Shown in pieces: positions 13,388 to 22,545 of a stretch of DNA of 22,545 bases. Both the position numbers and the translations under genes were made by a program. Source of the stretch: a virus. How positions within the stretch are numbered: position 1 is the first letter of the stretch; each line of letters opens with the position of its first letter. The notes below the pieces were generated by a model. It searched no databases. It worked only from the letters and a program-made list of their open reading frames with translations, and was not told the origin of the DNA. Location: IMG/VR virus record IMGVR_UViG_3300031841_002686, positions 1-22,545 of that record. One strand, written 5' to 3'.

Positions 13388-14910
13388 AGTACTTTACCCA
13401 TTAGTGCTAATACGTTTATCTCTTGGAGAGACAAAGAAGATCCGTTTATGTCTGCTTCCAATCCAATCGTGATTACTCCGCCGCCGCCAGTCGTGTTGAT
13501 GCCTCTTCGAGACGTAAGGTCGCCTCCAGTAAACTCGACAGTTGTGTTGAATTCGCTTTCGTTGTAATAACCAGTTACCTGATTACCCACAGTAAACTCT
13601 GCCGTTTGAAAAAAAGAAGCAAAGTCGTAAGCCCATTTTAGGAATACAACGGTACTGTTAGCGCCCACAATCGTAGGTCTTAACTTTTTAAGAATCTTAA
13701 GTTTAGAAGGATCGCCAAAGGTTAAGCCGGGGCCGTAATACTTAAACCGATACTTTTCGCCATTGTCTTCATAGCTGCTATACGTGCTAATTCCATTGCC
13801 ATTACCAATAAGCAACGTCCCGTCTTCTTTGCGAGTATAAGCAGTAAAGCCAGTGCCGGGCCATCGAGTCGTTCGGTACGATCCGTTTTCGATTGTGCCT
13901 CTTACATCAAAACAAAACGTCGTGTCTTGCGATGTAAACGTAAGCAAATAGAAGCCCTCTTCTGGGCTGTATACAGTTCTATAAAACTCTGACTCATTCT
14001 GAAGCAAGCGAATAATGTCTTTAGTGATGTTTCCTGACAGGCTACTTATAGGCATAGACTTTTCTTGTATTGTCCGCCCAAAGCTCTTTAGCCCTGTGTG
14101 AGACAAAAACAACACGTCCGTACCTGTGTACTGCACTGTATCCCTATCAACGCAGCCTACACCCGCTACGGTGTCAGCCAACGCCATAGTTGCCGGCGCT
14201 TCTGCCCCTGAGTAAACAACAATGCTGTGTTTTCCAAGAATAATAAGAAGGCTGTTGTGCGCAGCTAAGGCAACAATCTCGTCATAGCCATCAGGCCATA
14301 CCTTAGAAATATCAATAGAGCCGCTAGTGCCGCCAGACCAATCATGCCCAATTAATAAGTCAGACCAGTAAACAGTAGATTTGTCACTACTAAAGTCAGC
14401 AGTCCACAATCGCCCGTAAGCAGATAGGACTTCATTTCCATACATCGCAGAAGAAACGCCAGCAGCGCCAGAAACAGTGCTTAGTTTAATAACAGATCCG
14501 CCAGCATTATCATAAACAAGCGGCTCATACCCGCGTTGAAAGAAATAGATCTTGTTGTTAAAGTTGACCATCTTCCAGTTGTCAGCAGTAATTGTATAAC
14601 TGCCGGGAGTTTCATTGGCTAACGTAGTTGTGCCGCTAAGTATCTTGTTATTGCCTACAGAGAAGATCTTGCGATTACCGCCGCTATCTTCAAACTCTTT
14701 GATAGCTCGTATCTTGGCTGATCCTAATTCTGTCTTTGTAGTAGTTAGGACTTCGTGACCTTTCCGAGACGCAATACGGCCCCGCTTGTCAATTACTGCG
14801 TTATCAGCAATCTCAGCAAACGAAGGGTCTTGTGCTATCGGAGAATCTTCTGTGTTGATTCCCTTAAACGCTGGAGCGACAAGATTAATGCTTTGTAATG
14901 GTTGAGCCAT
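13384..14910 (-). CDS. tail nozzle protein, T7 gp12/P22 gp10-like, 508 aa
   Basis: The N-terminus is MAQPLQSINLVAPAFKGINT, then EDSPIAQDPSFAEIADNAVIDKRGRIASRKG. This is the opening of phage tail-tube nozzle/beta-propeller proteins, in which the first strand binds the adaptor ring. The rest is beta-rich with repeated Gly-Asn and Tyr turns (YFFQRGYEPLVYDN, YWSDLLIGHDWS, GFTAYTRKEDGTLLIGNGNG), as expected of a propeller. It directly follows the adaptor gene with a 7-bp gap, the usual adaptor-nozzle order. It would form the distal tail tube through which DNA is ejected. Assignment is by motif and order. Confidence 0.7.
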   Translation of the reverse strand: MAQPLQSINLVAPAFKGINTEDSPIAQDPSFAEIADNAVIDKRGRIASRKGHEVLTTTKTELGSAKIRAIKEFEDSGGNRKIFSVGNNKILSGTTTLANETPGSYTITADNWKMVNFNNKIYFFQRGYEPLVYDNAGGSVIKLSTVSGAAGVSSAMYGNEVLSAYGRLWTADFSSDKSTVYWSDLLIGHDWSGGTSGSIDISKVWPDGYDEIVALAAHNSLLIILGKHSIVVYSGAEAPATMALADTVAGVGCVDRDTVQYTGTDVLFLSHTGLKSFGRTIQEKSMPISSLSGNITKDIIRLLQNESEFYRTVYSPEEGFYLLTFTSQDTTFCFDVRGTIENGSYRTTRWPGTGFTAYTRKEDGTLLIGNGNGISTYSSYEDNGEKYRFKYYGPGLTFGDPSKLKILKKLRPTIVGANSTVVFLKWAYDFASFFQTAEFTVGNQVTGYYNESEFNTTVEFTGGDLTSRRGINTTGGGGVITIGLEADINGSSLSLQEINVLALMGKVL

Positions 14911-14917
14911 AACTACC

Positions 14918-15564
14918 TCACGGCGTATAGAAGATTACTTCTTCTGGGTGCTTCTGAGCGTCTAGCGCAATAGCATCGGATAGATACTTGTCCGCAATAG
15001 AAAAATACTCAGGAGCCGATGTCCCGCCTGTTTCCCCTCTTTCCCTGGCTAACAATGCAATTGCTAAATGAATAACTGGCATAGACGGAATCGCCATGTC
15101 GTCATCATTAGCAGACAGGTCAGCCTCTCGCTTTACGCAGTTAAAACGGATTGTGTACGCTTTGTCGGGCGTTGGATAGATATCAATTTGGGTATCACCA
15201 TTGCTGTCTACGCCATTGTACGTGTAGTAAGTAGGCGCACTCGTACGTGGCTCGGAGATAAGATAAGCCTCGTCAAAAAACGTAGCCGTCTTATACTCCA
15301 TAAACAGGTTTGACGTATCGTTTATGACGTTTAACGCCTTAATCCTGTTTTGGCTGCCGGTAAGCACGTAGTTAAACACGTCGCTGCTAGTTGTAATCGT
15401 TAGCGTTGTGCGCAGTGCAGACCAATCCCAAGCATCTTCCACCATGCGTTTAGCATCGTTTACAAAGTCACCTACCATTTTTGCGTAAGTGCTGCCTTGC
15501 ACAGAAGCGACTTCTTCCTCTCGAAGCCGCCTTAACACATTATTTACTAAGTTCAGATAAGTCA

Positions 15565-15565
<1 letters not shown>
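14918..15565 (-). CDS. tail adaptor (tail tubular A, T7 gp11-like), 215 aa
   Basis: The sequence MTYLNLVNNVLRRLREEEVA, then VGDFVNDAKRMVEDAWDWSALRTT, is characteristic of the gp11/gp4-type head-to-tail adaptors: a helical N-terminus, the EDAWDWSALR segment that contacts the portal, then a beta domain (YYTYNGVDSNGDTQIDIYPTPD) and a C-terminal helix. The length is close to T7 gp11 (196 aa). It begins in a TAATG overlap at 15563-15567 with AGGAAC as ribosome site. Twelve copies would join portal and nozzle. Confidence 0.8.
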
Positions 15566-17958
<2,393 letters not shown>

Positions 17959-17961
17959 TCT

Positions 17962-18306
17962 TTATTTCTTCCAGTTAGCCAGGCCACGCAGCCCGAAAGA
18001 AGCTGCCACAGCAGCCCCTAAAAAACCTTTGTACCAATCAGGCATCTGATTTAGCACGCGAAAACCTTCCATTACCGTAGGCACCATGCTGGGAAAGAAC
18101 GCAAGGATGCAAGGAATGGAAAACAAAATCGTAAACCATTCGTCCTTCCATGAACTGCTTGCATTGTTTGCATGAATATTTTCCCAGTTACTGTCTTGCT
18201 TAATTGCTTCTAGCTTACGCTCGTGTACCGCTTTCTTCTCTTCAGCCTTACGCTCAAGGTGCCCGCCAATAAGGTTAGTTAGTGGGCCAAGCAATGCCTG
18301 CCACAT
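17962..18306 (-). CDS. holin-like membrane protein, 114 aa
   Basis: The protein has an amphipathic charged N-terminal helix (LERKAEEKKAVHERKLEAIK, residues 17-36), then SSWKDEWF, a hydrophobic segment at about 57-78 (WFTILFSIPCILAFFPSMVP) and a second at about 92-110 (YKGFLGAAVAASFGLRGLA). The ASSWKDEW...IPxxLAFxP...PDWYxxxLGxAVxASFG pattern recurs in marine phage late clusters next to lysis genes. A pinholin or holin role is inferred from its size, two membrane segments and position. It starts in a TAATG overlap with the XhlA-like gene. Confidence 0.65.
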   Translation of the reverse strand: MWQALLGPLTNLIGGHLERKAEEKKAVHERKLEAIKQDSNWENIHANNASSSWKDEWFTILFSIPCILAFFPSMVPTVMEGFRVLNQMPDWYKGFLGAAVAASFGLRGLANWKK

Positions 18307-18503
18307 TATCTAGCAAACTCTAAGATAGCGATCGCCATAGTAATCATTACTGCTACCATGCCGAACCCACGAGCCATTAGCGCCTCTAGTCGGTCAAAGC
18401 GCTTACTGTGTTCGTCAAGCTGCATCTGAATCATTTCGTAGCGAATACTACATTCACGCTCGTGAGCCTCTAACCGACTTATTGCTTGCTCTAGATCAGA
18501 CAT
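18306..18503 (-). CDS. XhlA-like lysis accessory protein, 65 aa
   Basis: The coiled-coil N-terminus (MSDLEQAISRLEAHERE, MQLDEHSKRFDRLEALM) is followed by one C-terminal membrane segment (about 47-63, GMVAVMITMAIAILEFA). This tail-anchored layout and length match the XhlA/haemolysin-type proteins that assist holins in phages. AAGGA precedes ATG 18501-18503. It is directly upstream of the holin-like gene in the transcript. No endolysin is identifiable in the window, so the lysozyme of this phage must lie elsewhere or be unrecognised. Confidence 0.65.
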   Translation of the reverse strand: MSDLEQAISRLEAHERECSIRYEMIQMQLDEHSKRFDRLEALMARGFGMVAVMITMAIAILEFAR

Positions 18504-18512
18504 AACGAATCC

Positions 18513-18674
18513 TTACTTCTTTGCGTGGCCGACGTTAACAGCCATGATGTCAATAAAACGATACAACTTAGCCATCCATGCGTCGTCCTTAGGCGTAGGT
18601 GTTACTGCTGCAATGATTGAGCAAACACTAATTACCATAGGAGCCACTGAAGCAAGATCAGCCAGTACTTGCAT
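18513..18674 (-). CDS. small membrane protein, 53 aa
   Basis: A short gene starts in the TAATG at 18672-18676 and ends TAA 18513-18515. The product starts MQVLADLASVAPMVISVCSI and continues IAAVTPTPKDDAW. Residues about 4-24 form one hydrophobic segment, followed by a cytoplasmic-type charged part (MAKLYRFIDIMAVNVGHAKK). Position just before the XhlA-like gene suggests a lysis-module partner, such as an antiholin. Absence of a convincing ribosome site fits translation by coupling to the gene before it. Confidence 0.6.
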   Translation of the reverse strand: MQVLADLASVAPMVISVCSIIAAVTPTPKDDAWMAKLYRFIDIMAVNVGHAKK

Positions 18675-18982
18675 TACCACGGAACACCTGCCTCAGTCAC
18701 AGGGTTTTTTTGCTCTTCGATGTTAGCAGTCAATGACGCTTCAACAGCATCCTTGTCAACACCGTCAGCCCAGCACCAACCAAGAACTACCTCTTCAGTA
18801 AGGTCTGCGTAGGGTATGAAGTCGGGGCTAGATGCGTCGTAAGTAAACGAGGCGGTGCTGTAAGCAGAAGCAGAGTAAGTTTCCTCGCCAACAGTCTCTG
18901 AGTCAGTTACACGCCAGTGGGCAACGATAACGCCGCCGTCAGCCGTGTTGTGTTCGAGTGTAGATATAGTCCATGTAGCCAT
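18674..18982 (-). CDS. DUF7936-like phage protein, 102 aa
   Basis: The product starts MATWTISTLEHNTADGGVIV, then AHWRVTDSE and, later, YADLTEEVVLGWCWADGVDK, ending AGVPW. This TWTISxLExxxxDGGVxxAHWRVT opening and a GxPW end are typical of a small family placed beside tail-fibre genes in cyanophages and other marine phages. Function is unknown; a small virion or fibre-associated role is possible. AAGGAG precedes the ATG, which overlaps the fibre stop (TAATG at 18980-18984). Confidence 0.65.
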   Translation of the reverse strand: MATWTISTLEHNTADGGVIVAHWRVTDSETVGEETYSASAYSTASFTYDASSPDFIPYADLTEEVVLGWCWADGVDKDAVEASLTANIEEQKNPVTEAGVPW

Positions 18983-21486
18983 TAGTTAGCTCCTTCGAGT
19001 TGTTCAATGCGAGATTTAAGGTTTTCAATGATGTCTTGCTGGTCTTGGATAGCTTTAACAAGTGTTGGCACCATATCGCCCATCTTCAAGCCCAGCTTAG
19101 TTTCTGTTTCGGAATACTTATAGTCATGGACTAGCTCAGGCATTACTTCTTCAACTTCCTGAGCTACAAAGCCCATGATGTCGTTGCCGTCGCCGTTCTT
19201 CCAATCAAACCGTCGTGGCTGTAAGGCAAGAACAGTATCTAGTCCCTTGTCTAAGTCACGGATGTTTTCCTTGAGAGATTCATCAGAGATAGCTGTAATG
19301 CTTGTGCTTGTTGCATAAATTGAGCCAGCGTAGTTAATAAAACATCTATACGCAGAAGCGCCTGTCGAGTAAATCTGGAAAGCATCTTGGGCTGAAGTGC
19401 TTGTTTCGCCAGTAATTATTAACTTACCGTCATCATTACCAGAGGTAGTTGGCTTAGTAAGTTTTATACCAGCGCCAGTAGTTGCAGAAGAGTTGGACGT
19501 ATTAACCAGCAAGTTGCCAGACGCATCCAGCCTCATAGCCTCAGCACCGCCCTGAACAAACTGAGTAACGTCTGAGCCAATAAAACTTATGTAAGTATTG
19601 GTGTCGTCATGTCCTATTACTTTGTCTAAGTAAGCGGCGTTTGACAGGTAGAGGTCTTTAAAGCGATATAACGAAAGACCTATACTAATGTTTCCATCAT
19701 CTAGCTGATTTGTACGCCAAGGCAAAATAGCGTTGTTTGCATCATTAAACATAACGCCAGTGATGCCATTACCCAGATACATATCATTGCCACTAGACCC
19801 GATGTATCCGATTTGAGTGCCGTCCTTGTAAAACGCCGCAAGTTCGCCGTCATTAGATAGTCGATTTACAAAGAACGGAGTGCCACCAGCAGAGCCGCTT
19901 CGTGTAATTGTTACAGCGCCGTCAGCTTGTAGCTCTGTACCTGCTGTGCCAAAGGCTGAACTGGTTTTACCAATCAGAACATCACCTGCGCTGGTAATGC
20001 GCATACGCTCTGATGCGCCACTAGCGAATTCCAAAGCGTCATCGGCATGATTATAGGAAAGGTATCCTCTATATTGTTCATTTCCAGAGGTACCGTCGGC
20101 AAACATCAAGTAACTTCTGCCCGAACTTGAGCCTCTTATTGTTATTCCTTCTTCAGCACTGCCACCTCCAACAACTAAGTTTTTAGCGTAGTAACTACTT
20201 GGTGAACTTTGGCCGATGCCAACGTTGCCACTAGAGTCGATACGCATACGCTCCGTAAAGCTAGCGCCTGTGGTAAATACAAGGCCGTCAGAAGTTGTTA
20301 CGTTAATTGCACCGCGTACAGCACTAGCGTCTTTTAGCTGGAGATAAGCGCCGTTTGCTTTTGTAAAGATAGCATTACCAGAGCTGTCGATACGCATACG
20401 TTCTGTATCGGAAGTCTCAAGTATCATTGCAGAAGCTGATTTATTATTGATTACAAAATTGTCAGACGAATCTACCTCAAAGAAAGCCCTTTCTGTACCT
20501 GAGTCACGCATACTAATTTTAGGATTTGTATCATCAACAGTTAAAACATCAAATAAAGTTGAACTAGTGCCAATGCCAACATTCCCGCTAGAGTCGATAC
20601 GCATGCGTTCGGAGTCAGTATTGTTTCTAAAGACTATATCACCAGAGCCATCACTGAATATCTGTGCGTGTTGCGAACCGTTCTTGTAGAACTTAAATGC
20701 ACCGCCACTAGTGCCGTCTGCAATAAAGGCTGTGTAGGCGTCTCCGTCTGCATGAACGCGACCGCTAGGGGAGGCAACGCCTATGCCAACTTGACCTGAG
20801 TTATTTAGCGTCATGCCCAGAGTTGGTGAAGAGCTTAAGCCGACATAGTAAAACTTTAAGTCTTGGGCGTGATTAGTGGCTACGGTTCCAGTAAAGTCCG
20901 ATTCGATTCTAGCGGCGTTTGCTTCTGCCCCTGTTGCAGACAAGTACAATGCAGACTTGTTGTTTGCTGTAGAAACACCATTGGTATTGGAGATTTCAAA
21001 CGAGGTTGTGCCACCTGCATTACTTGCCTGCACGACTGCCGTAGACGCATCTACCGTAAGGCCGTCGCTTACAACACTCCCCGTTACGTCGATGCCTGTG
21101 GAGGTTGTTTCCAGCTTTTGACTGTTGTCGTAATAAAGCCGCACAGAACCGTTAGGCAACGCAGAAAACATTGTTTCACTAAGAGACGCTTGCATAACAA
21201 TGCCGTTGCCGTTTGTGCTGAGATACATATTCCCAGTACCAGCGTCTACAATGTACGAGTGACTGGCGTCATGATAAATCTGTAGGTCAGAGCTGTCGCC
21301 AAAGGTAGCTTTGCGGTTGTCAGCAAAGGTTACGTCAGTGCCGGGATTAGTTCCTACCTCGATAACAGTGCCGCTTGCGTTTTCTGTGTAGAGGCGCTTG
21401 TTAGTTAGATCTAATGCGGGTTCGCCTTGAACAAGATCACCAGCCGTAGGTGCGCCAGAACCATTCTTGAGTTTAATCGTGGTCAT
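18982..21486 (-). CDS. tail fibre with C-terminal S74 auto-chaperone, 834 aa
   Basis: The N-terminus (MTTIKLKNGSGAPTAGDLVQ, GEPALDLTNKRLY) is the short attachment motif of many marine phage fibres. The shaft is a beta-rich trimeric-fibre-like region with repeated (S/T)ERMRIDSSGNVGIG segments (at least five, including AEAMRLDASGN). The last 101 residues are an S74 intramolecular chaperone: SDESLKENIRDLDKGL, then MGFVAQEVEEVMPELV and a terminal coiled coil (IIENLKSRIEQLEGAN). S734 and K739 match the Ser-Lys cleavage dyad, so it should cut itself off after trimer assembly. The mature fibre would recognise the host surface. It starts in a TAATG overlap. Confidence 0.85.
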   Translation of the reverse strand: MTTIKLKNGSGAPTAGDLVQGEPALDLTNKRLYTENASGTVIEVGTNPGTDVTFADNRKATFGDSSDLQIYHDASHSYIVDAGTGNMYLSTNGNGIVMQASLSETMFSALPNGSVRLYYDNSQKLETTSTGIDVTGSVVSDGLTVDASTAVVQASNAGGTTSFEISNTNGVSTANNKSALYLSATGAEANAARIESDFTGTVATNHAQDLKFYYVGLSSSPTLGMTLNNSGQVGIGVASPSGRVHADGDAYTAFIADGTSGGAFKFYKNGSQHAQIFSDGSGDIVFRNNTDSERMRIDSSGNVGIGTSSTLFDVLTVDDTNPKISMRDSGTERAFFEVDSSDNFVINNKSASAMILETSDTERMRIDSSGNAIFTKANGAYLQLKDASAVRGAINVTTSDGLVFTTGASFTERMRIDSSGNVGIGQSSPSSYYAKNLVVGGGSAEEGITIRGSSSGRSYLMFADGTSGNEQYRGYLSYNHADDALEFASGASERMRITSAGDVLIGKTSSAFGTAGTELQADGAVTITRSGSAGGTPFFVNRLSNDGELAAFYKDGTQIGYIGSSGNDMYLGNGITGVMFNDANNAILPWRTNQLDDGNISIGLSLYRFKDLYLSNAAYLDKVIGHDDTNTYISFIGSDVTQFVQGGAEAMRLDASGNLLVNTSNSSATTGAGIKLTKPTTSGNDDGKLIITGETSTSAQDAFQIYSTGASAYRCFINYAGSIYATSTSITAISDESLKENIRDLDKGLDTVLALQPRRFDWKNGDGNDIMGFVAQEVEEVMPELVHDYKYSETETKLGLKMGDMVPTLVKAIQDQQDIIENLKSRIEQLEGAN

Positions 21487-22545
21487 TAATAAGTTCCCCC
21501 GTCAACAGTTGACAGTGTAGTAGTGATAGAAGTTGTGCCTGAGCCTGTAACTGCTCCAGACAGAGTAATCGTTTCGTTGCCAGTTATATAGCCTGAGTTG
21601 TTAGTTAGGACAGAAATATTGTCCCCACTTTGCAATGCACTATCAGCCAGTGCGCCTTGTGCTGCCGTAGCGTAGTCAGCAGAACTAAAGGCTTTGACCT
21701 GTGCAAGGTTAGTCACCTCAGAATCCATTAGCGCGCCAGCAGCGGTTACGTTAGCTGTATCCGTTACGTCTGCGCTAGCCTCGATACCGTTGAGCTTCGT
21801 ATGGTCTGCGTCAGTAAATACATTGGAATCTGTTGCTGACTCTACAAGCGCTCGTATTTCAGCTGCCGTCTGATCCGCTGTAGCGTTTGCTTCAACACCG
21901 TTTAACTTTGTGTGATCCGCATCGGTAAACACATTGGAATCTGTAGCGGCTTCTACTGCCGCTCTTATCTCTGCGTTGCTTTGGTCTGCCGTAGCCCCTG
22001 CTTCAATGCCATCTAACTTGCTGTGGTCTGCATCAGTAAAGACGTTAGAGTCAGTAGCAGAGCCAACCAATGTGCGAATTTCTGCGGCTGTCTGGTCGGC
22101 AGTAGCGCTGGCCTCAATGCCGTCTAGCTTCGTACCGTCTGCGGCCACGTCACGACCATCAACAGTACCGCTAAGTACCACGTTGCCTGTGATGTTGACG
22201 TTACCCGTACCCGTAATGTCGTTGCTATTTAGATCTAGATTGCCGCCCAGTTGCGGACTAGCGTCACCAACAAGATCCGGGTTAATACTGTTCCACGTGG
22301 AACCATCGTAGATTCGAGTCGTGTTGTCGCTAGTGTTGAAGTACCAGTCACCTGCCGTTACAGCGTTGCCATTAAGGTCAACAGTAGGGTTGGTAGCAGA
22401 AGTGCCAAGGTAAAGACCATCAATTGCTTCTTGAGCCGCCTCTGCCGCTGTTTGCGCTGCTTCTGCCGCAGTCTGAGCAGTTTGAGCTGCAGTAGCGCTG
22501 GTCGCTGCGTTAGTTGCAGATGTACTGGCAGAAGTGGCAGAAGTG
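21486..22545 (-). CDS. tail fibre protein, 5' end beyond window (353 residues visible)
   Basis: The frame runs open from the window edge; the internal GTG at 22181 is not the start. The visible protein begins with an Ala/Ser/Thr/Gln stalk (TSATSASTSATNAATSAT), then AIDGLYLGTSATNPTVDLNG and DWYFNTSDNTTRIYDGSTWN, the usual fibre collar module. LGGNLDLNSNDITGTGN follows, then three 37-residue repeats and a C-terminus STVDGGTY. Likely the tail fibre or its anchor on the virion. The stop overlaps the next fibre's start (TAATG), so two fibre genes are adjacent and probably made together. Confidence 0.85.
   Translation of the reverse strand, partial: TSATSASTSATNAATSATAAQTAQTAAEAAQTAAEAAQEAIDGLYLGTSATNPTVDLNGNAVTAGDWYFNTSDNTTRIYDGSTWNSINPDLVGDASPQLGGNLDLNSNDITGTGNVNITGNVVLSGTVDGRDVAADGTKLDGIEASATADQTAAEIRTLVGSATDSNVFTDADHSKLDGIEAGATADQSNAEIRAAVEAATDSNVFTDADHTKLNGVEANATADQTAAEIRALVESATDSNVFTDADHTKLNGIEASADVTDTANVTAAGALMDSEVTNLAQVKAFSSADYATAAQGALADSALQSGDNISVLTNNSGYITGNETITLSGAVTGSGTTSITTTLSTVDGGTY
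21798..22130 (-). repeat. three 111-bp fibre repeats plus a partial fourth
   Basis: Units of 37 residues begin KLDGIEA or KLNGxEA and contain ATADQxxAEIR and ATDSNVFTDADH; a fourth partial copy starts at about 21797. Tandem shaft repeats of this type are common in phage fibres. Confidence 0.8.

Noticed and set aside
18544-18726. Plus-strand frame opposite the 53-aa gene
   Set aside because: No ribosome site; the minus-strand 53-aa frame fits the TAATG coupling and has a clear membrane segment.

Overview
This window is a piece of a tailed bacteriophage genome with a short-tailed (podovirus-type) virion module. No bacterial housekeeping gene is visible. The gene style (adaptor and nozzle proteins in the manner of T7 gp11/gp12, KPWE-motif internal virion protein, Ala/Ser-rich tail fibre with KLxGIEAxATADQ repeats, S74-type fibre) resembles uncultured marine podoviruses. 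This is inference from protein style, since no database search was possible. The host is probably Gram-negative; a perfect-consensus sigma-54 promoter fits a sigma-54-bearing host. No integrase, repressor or RNA polymerase gene is seen.

Layout. (1) Bases 1-2886, plus strand: a tightly packed early run of small unknown genes with overlapping stops and starts (ending in a 51-residue zinc-ribbon protein absent from long-ORF lists), a 193-bp gap holding a sigma-54 promoter, then a 67-residue unknown and a metallophosphatase with an N-terminal helix-turn-helix. (2) Bases 2883-4023, minus strand: a small recombination/ssDNA operon (ssDNA-annealing-like protein, unknown, SSB-like protein with a DIPW tail), a strong intrinsic terminator, then a DUF4224-like small gene beyond that terminator. 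(3) Bases 4024-4160: a divergent control region with four AACTTT-type repeats spaced exactly 10 bp. (4) Bases 4161-7201, plus strand: a RepA/DnaB-like RecA-fold ATPase, an unknown, a 135-bp region of two opposed 9-bp repeat arrays, then NinB-like, PD-(D/E)XK-like nuclease and NinG-like genes. (5) Bases 7198-22545, minus strand: the late virion and lysis operon, read from right to left: tail fibre (truncated by the window edge), S74 fibre, DUF7936-like protein, small membrane protein, XhlA-like protein, holin-like protein, a (Pro-Glu)n/Cys-module protein, adaptor, nozzle, small fibre-like protein, Gln/Ala repeat protein, coiled-coil protein and a large internal virion protein.

The replication-recombination genes (ATPase, SSB-like, annealing-like, NinB, NinG, nuclease) make a coherent DNA-metabolism set. 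The late genes form one convergent transcript that meets the replication operon stop-to-stop. At least six late junctions use TAATG stop/start overlaps, so translation there is probably coupled.

The observations most worth checking are the sigma-54 promoter, the repeat arrays at 5756-5890 (possible origin and/or a G-quadruplex/hairpin leader in front of ninB), the 10-bp phased repeats at 4061-4100, and the (PE)n protein whose tracts each favour a different synonymous hexamer.
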